From positions 1 to 64,000 of the forward strand of contig JASAON010001659.1 of the NCBI GenBank assembly GCA_030849065.1: 64,000 bases of DNA, read 5' to 3'. The notes beneath the pieces are model-generated. The model saw nothing but the letters and a program-made list of their open reading frames with translations. It was not told the origin of the DNA and did not search any database. The translations under genes and the position numbers were made by a program. This document shows, piece after piece, positions 61,041 to 64,000 of this stretch. This DNA is from Jaenimonas drosophilae (lineage: Eukaryota > Euglenozoa > Kinetoplastea > Trypanosomatida > Trypanosomatidae). Position 1 is the first letter of the stretch, and each line of letters starts with the position of its first letter.

Positions 61041-63092
61041 ATGTACTTCCGTGGAGGTGGCCGGTCGTCTTGGAACAATCGGGGAGGCCAGGCCACCACA
61101 TCGAGCTACTTCCACGGCACTTCGAAGCCCAGCATCACCACAACCTCCTCGAGCTCACCAACCTATGGGGGGAGCGGAGCGGCACAGCCCGCAGTCTCGG
61201 ATCCATGTGTGGCGATGTGGGTAGAACTTGAGGAGGTGGATCTCAACGCGTGGCGCTGCCTGCACACGGCCGGCTTCAAGCTGGGCTGCATCCTCTACGT
61301 CAAGGATGCCACAGAGAACTCCACTAACCAGACATCGGGTGGTGCGGAGGCAGCGGCTCGGTCCTTCATTCGACGCGCCATCGAAGCCCACAACCTCCCA
61401 GCCCCGGTGATGGTGGCCAAGAAGGAGGAGCAGGCCGCCCCCTCCTCATCCGCACCAGCCGCGGAAGAGGTGCAGCCCGAAAGCAGCAACATTGGTTCCT
61501 TGTTCGACTTTGGCTTTGGAGGCGGTGAGACGGCGCCTAAACGTCCAGCACCAGCCACTTCCGCTCCAAAAGAGGAGGAGGAAAAGCCCGTGGAGCTGGT
61601 GGAGGACCCGCTGCGTGGGGTTAAGGTGTGCTCCATCACGGAGTTCTTCTCCAGCGGGGCGGCGGATGGGATTGATGTGGTCTACATAAGCGTCCCTTCC
61701 ATTGACCCCTGTGGCTTCGTGGAGGATGGTGCAGGTTCGCCACTCAAGCCAAGCACCGCAACGGCCACGAGCCCAAAGAAGACGGGCACCATCGTGGACC
61801 GCCGTGATGCCTTTATTCATGAGTGCGTGGAGAAGGGCAAACACATGTTGATGGATGCGCGGGTGGTGGCCACCTCGCTCGCCACGACGACGAAGTGGAC
61901 CGAGACCGTTCTGGGCCACACGCGTCTTCCAAAGGTTCTCTTTCAGGACTCCTTCTGTCTGGGCATGTGGCCCACCAAGAAGATGGAGCTCCTCCGTCGG
62001 GCTGTATTTGGGCACGACCCATCCAAGAGCAAGACGAGCTCCCCATCTTCGGCCACGGGCAAGTACATGCCAGCTGGTAGTCGGTACGGCCGCACAACAT
62101 TTGCTTCTGGTGGCAGCGGTAGCCCCACGACAACGCCCCAAGCTTCACTCCTCGGTGGCCTCCGCCATCTTCGACTTCATTTGTGCAGTGGGCGAATGAG
62201 TGGTGCGGCAGCACCCACACCCCGTCCGGATGTTTTGGACGTACTTGGCTATCGCGCCATCTTCACGATTCTTGCCATCATGAACTGGGAGGCCCCTGTG
62301 GGATTGTGGGCGCGGGCACTGGCCACTGAGGAGACGTCGTCGGGTACAAGCCCAGCTGGACGTCGGTTGGTGGTTGTGAGTGGGTCCCTCTTCTTCACCC
62401 GCGAAGTCACCGTCCAGGGTAGTCCTTCTTCCCCGACGGCCGCCAAGAAGACCCCGCGAGCCCAGACACGCACCGACGTTGTGGAGGCTACCTTCTTCCT
62501 CGCACTGCGCGAGGTTGAAGCTCAGAGCCTCACCATCACAGGGACGGAGGGCCACCTTCACATTCCCGACCCCATCTTCCCCACCACCGCCCCATCAACG
62601 GAGGCGGAAGCAGCCCACGTGATGCTTCCGCAGCCAACACCGGCTCCACAGCCCGTGGCGGTGGACCAACCGGCCGACACTGTGGCGCCCGAGACGAAGA
62701 CGCCGGTACGGGAGTACCGACCCACCTTCATTCACCACGACATCCCGGTGGATGCGCCGCCCGGAGGACGAAGGCGCATCACGCACGAGATACCGCTCTT
62801 CGATGCGGATGCCAGTGCGGCGGAGCTCTCCTTCCCCGACGACCGCATGTGGCGCTCGGCGCGGGACCTCCTCAAGGCGTCCACCACCTATGGCGGCTAT
62901 GGAGGGTCCTCGGCCTACTCCCCCTACGGTCGCGGAGGTGGATATGGGGCCTACCGTTATGGAGGCACGAGCTCGTCACCCGCTCGCCAGCGCTTCTCCG
63001 TGGCTGACACGACGAAACAGATGGACGACCTACAACATCTGTGGCTGGTTGCTCGTGTGCTGGAAAGCCTTCGCGACTCCGCGCAGCGCTAG
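61041..63092 (+). CDS. hypothetical protein with RGG-like start and Gly/Tyr-rich end
   Basis: Predicted 683 residues; I do not recognise the family. The N-terminus has Gly/Arg/Asn/Ser-rich sequence (YFRGGGRSSWNNRGG). A small folded segment follows at about 53-120 (VAMWVELEEVDLNAWRCL, then FIRRAIEAHN), then an Ala/Pro/Glu-rich linker containing FDFGFGGG. Two further folded regions lie at about 190-310 (VKVCSITEFFSSG, then VDVVYISVPS-like strands) and about 370-500 (DVLDVLGYRAIFTILAIMNWEA). The end (about 615-655) is rich in Gly, Tyr and Ser (YGGYGGSSAYSPYGRGGGYGAYRYGG), followed by a short helix. Such flanks are common in RNA-binding or nucleoporin-like proteins; neither is shown. Splicing probably uses AG 61017-61018. 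Confidence 0.82.
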   Translation: MYFRGGGRSSWNNRGGQATTSSYFHGTSKPSITTTSSSSPTYGGSGAAQPAVSDPCVAMWVELEEVDLNAWRCLHTAGFKLGCILYVKDATENSTNQTSGGAEAAARSFIRRAIEAHNLPAPVMVAKKEEQAAPSSSAPAAEEVQPESSNIGSLFDFGFGGGETAPKRPAPATSAPKEEEEKPVELVEDPLRGVKVCSITEFFSSGAADGIDVVYISVPSIDPCGFVEDGAGSPLKPSTATATSPKKTGTIVDRRDAFIHECVEKGKHMLMDARVVATSLATTTKWTETVLGHTRLPKVLFQDSFCLGMWPTKKMELLRRAVFGHDPSKSKTSSPSSATGKYMPAGSRYGRTTFASGGSGSPTTTPQASLLGGLRHLRLHLCSGRMSGAAAPTPRPDVLDVLGYRAIFTILAIMNWEAPVGLWARALATEETSSGTSPAGRRLVVVSGSLFFTREVTVQGSPSSPTAAKKTPRAQTRTDVVEATFFLALREVEAQSLTITGTEGHLHIPDPIFPTTAPSTEAEAAHVMLPQPTPAPQPVAVDQPADTVAPETKTPVREYRPTFIHHDIPVDAPPGGRRRITHEIPLFDADASAAELSFPDDRMWRSARDLLKASTTYGGYGGSSAYSPYGRGGGYGAYRYGGTSSSPARQRFSVADTTKQMDDLQHLWLVARVLESLRDSAQR

Positions 63093-63489
63093 GCTTTGCT
63101 GGAGTTGTGCCAGCGTTGATAGATCTTCATGCGTGTGGGTACGAGAACCGCATGATTGGATTTGTGTTGTTGTTTGGAAAACTGTGTGGCGTTTTTGTAC
63201 TCCGCTGCCGGTATCTCCGTCCTACTCACTCACTTCTTGCAATGGAAGCTGGCTACTCTGTCTGGCTGCTGGTGTATTCGTCCACAATCATTCATCACAA
63301 TGACTGCTGCAAATCTTCAATTGTTTCTTGTTCGCGTCTCCGCTTTCTTTATTTTTCTGGAAGCCCTTGCCGATCTCCTCAATTGGTCGGCCACCCCACA
63401 CACGCACTCCATCCGTTCCACCACTGGTCCACCCACCACATCGATCGTGAGGGAGTGTAAGAGGAGATCATCTGCGTGGCACTGGGACG
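63093..63489. other. intergenic region
   Basis: About 400 bases with a T-rich tract (63321-63358). AG pairs follow at 63361-63362 and nearer the next ATG. No gene recognised. Confidence 0.5.
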
Positions 63490-64000
63490 ATGGAGGTGTT
63501 GCCGCATCTGCGCACCGCCTGGGACGTGGACCGGCGGATTGTGCTGGATTCCGCTGACAAGTTGGTCCTCGTACGATTTAGTGGATTCGAGCACAGTTCA
63601 TCCGACGTACGCGCTGGCAGCAGCACCAACACATCATCCAGCCTCGGCCAAAAGCGAGAGCGGAGCTCTGATGATGAGATGGAGGCTGGGATGGAGCACC
63701 AACTCCGTACTCGGCAGATGGACGAGCTCCTCACCATCTTGGCACCAAAGGTCCGGAAGTACTGCACCATCTTCCTTGTTGATACCAACGAGGTGCCTCA
63801 ATTCAATGAGATGTATGAGCTCGGGCATGATAAGGATCCATTTGCCATTCTCTTCTTCTACCGGAACACGCACATCCGTGTGGATGCCGGAACGGGAAAC
63901 AACAACAAGATCAATTTCTTCGCCTTCGAGGACTACACCGACTTTTTACCACTGGTGGATGCAGCCTACCGAGCTGGGAAGCTGGGCAAGCATCTGGCCA
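63490..64000 (+). CDS. DIB1: DIB1/U5-15K spliceosomal protein with an insertion (runs off the window)
   Basis: The first 170 residues are present; the frame continues past the window. It begins EVLPHLRTAWDVDRRI, then LVLVRFSG (25-32), and after an interruption resumes with MDELLTILAPKV, IFLVDTNEVPQFNEMYEL, AILFFYRNTHI, DAGTGNNNKINFFAFED and VDAAYRAGKLGKHL, all hallmarks of the Dim1/Dib1 thioredoxin-fold family. This protein belongs to the U5 snRNP and tri-snRNP and is needed for spliceosome activation. Residues about 33-76 form a low-complexity Ser/Asp/Glu/Arg insertion replacing the short loop at the position of the thioredoxin active site, adding roughly 34 residues. In kinetoplastids the spliceosome serves mainly trans-splicing. 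ATG 63490 is the only sensible start. Confidence 0.9.
   Translation, partial: MEVLPHLRTAWDVDRRIVLDSADKLVLVRFSGFEHSSSDVRAGSSTNTSSSLGQKRERSSDDEMEAGMEHQLRTRQMDELLTILAPKVRKYCTIFLVDTNEVPQFNEMYELGHDKDPFAILFFYRNTHIRVDAGTGNNNKINFFAFEDYTDFLPLVDAAYRAGKLGKHLA

Overview
This is a stretch of nuclear DNA from a kinetoplastid protist, most likely a trypanosomatid; the species cannot be fixed from the sequence. The case rests on four things. All 20 supportable protein genes lie on the + strand with no introns, as in a polycistronic transcription unit. Most are preceded by pyrimidine tracts ending in AG, as used for spliced-leader addition. No bacterial-type ribosome binding sites or operator structures are seen. 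Several proteins carry kinetoplastid hallmarks: a mitochondrial tryparedoxin peroxidase with an IPC motif, an arginase-like protein that has lost its manganese ligands, an SCP2-thiolase-like protein, and a PrimPol-like protein. All starts given here are ATG codons.

Layout. Positions 1-2290 hold no gene I can defend; much of 290-2090 is GC-rich sequence broken by long pure homopolymers, either a poor contig end or a true subtelomere or strand-switch region. 2.3-8.2 kb carries four closely packed genes with modest GC at third codon positions: an unknown protein, a NOT11-like CCR4-NOT subunit, a second unknown, and UTP15. 8.5-14 kb carries mitochondrial peroxiredoxin, a cyclophilin with a charged tail, a small basic protein, the arginase-like protein and an abundant-looking coiled-coil protein. 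From 14 kb spacing widens: an RMI1/TDRD3-type OB-fold protein with an RGG tail, GDP-mannose pyrophosphorylase, a 3000-residue BEACH-WD40 protein, a Yip1-type membrane protein, an EngB-type mitochondrial GTPase, and a full IP3 receptor calcium channel of about 3266 residues. A single-RRM protein follows, flanked by very long gene-free sequence (2.9 kb before, 6.6 kb after). The end holds acetyl-CoA synthetase, a twin CX9C protein, the SCP2-thiolase-like protein, a PrimPol-like protein, an unknown RGG/Gly-rich protein and the start of DIB1 (U5 15 kDa) with an unusual insertion.

Function. The genes do not form one pathway, as expected where neighbours are co-transcribed but individually regulated after transcription. 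Themes are mitochondrial upkeep (peroxiredoxin, GTPase, CX9C, SLP, PrimPol), RNA metabolism (NOT11, UTP15, DIB1, RRM protein) and membrane or calcium biology (BEACH, Yip1, IP3R). I found no clear new biological system; the points most worth a second look are the huge untranslated flanks of the RRM gene, the metal-site loss in the arginase-like protein, the DIB1 insertion, the RGG-tailed OB protein and the abnormal first 2 kb.
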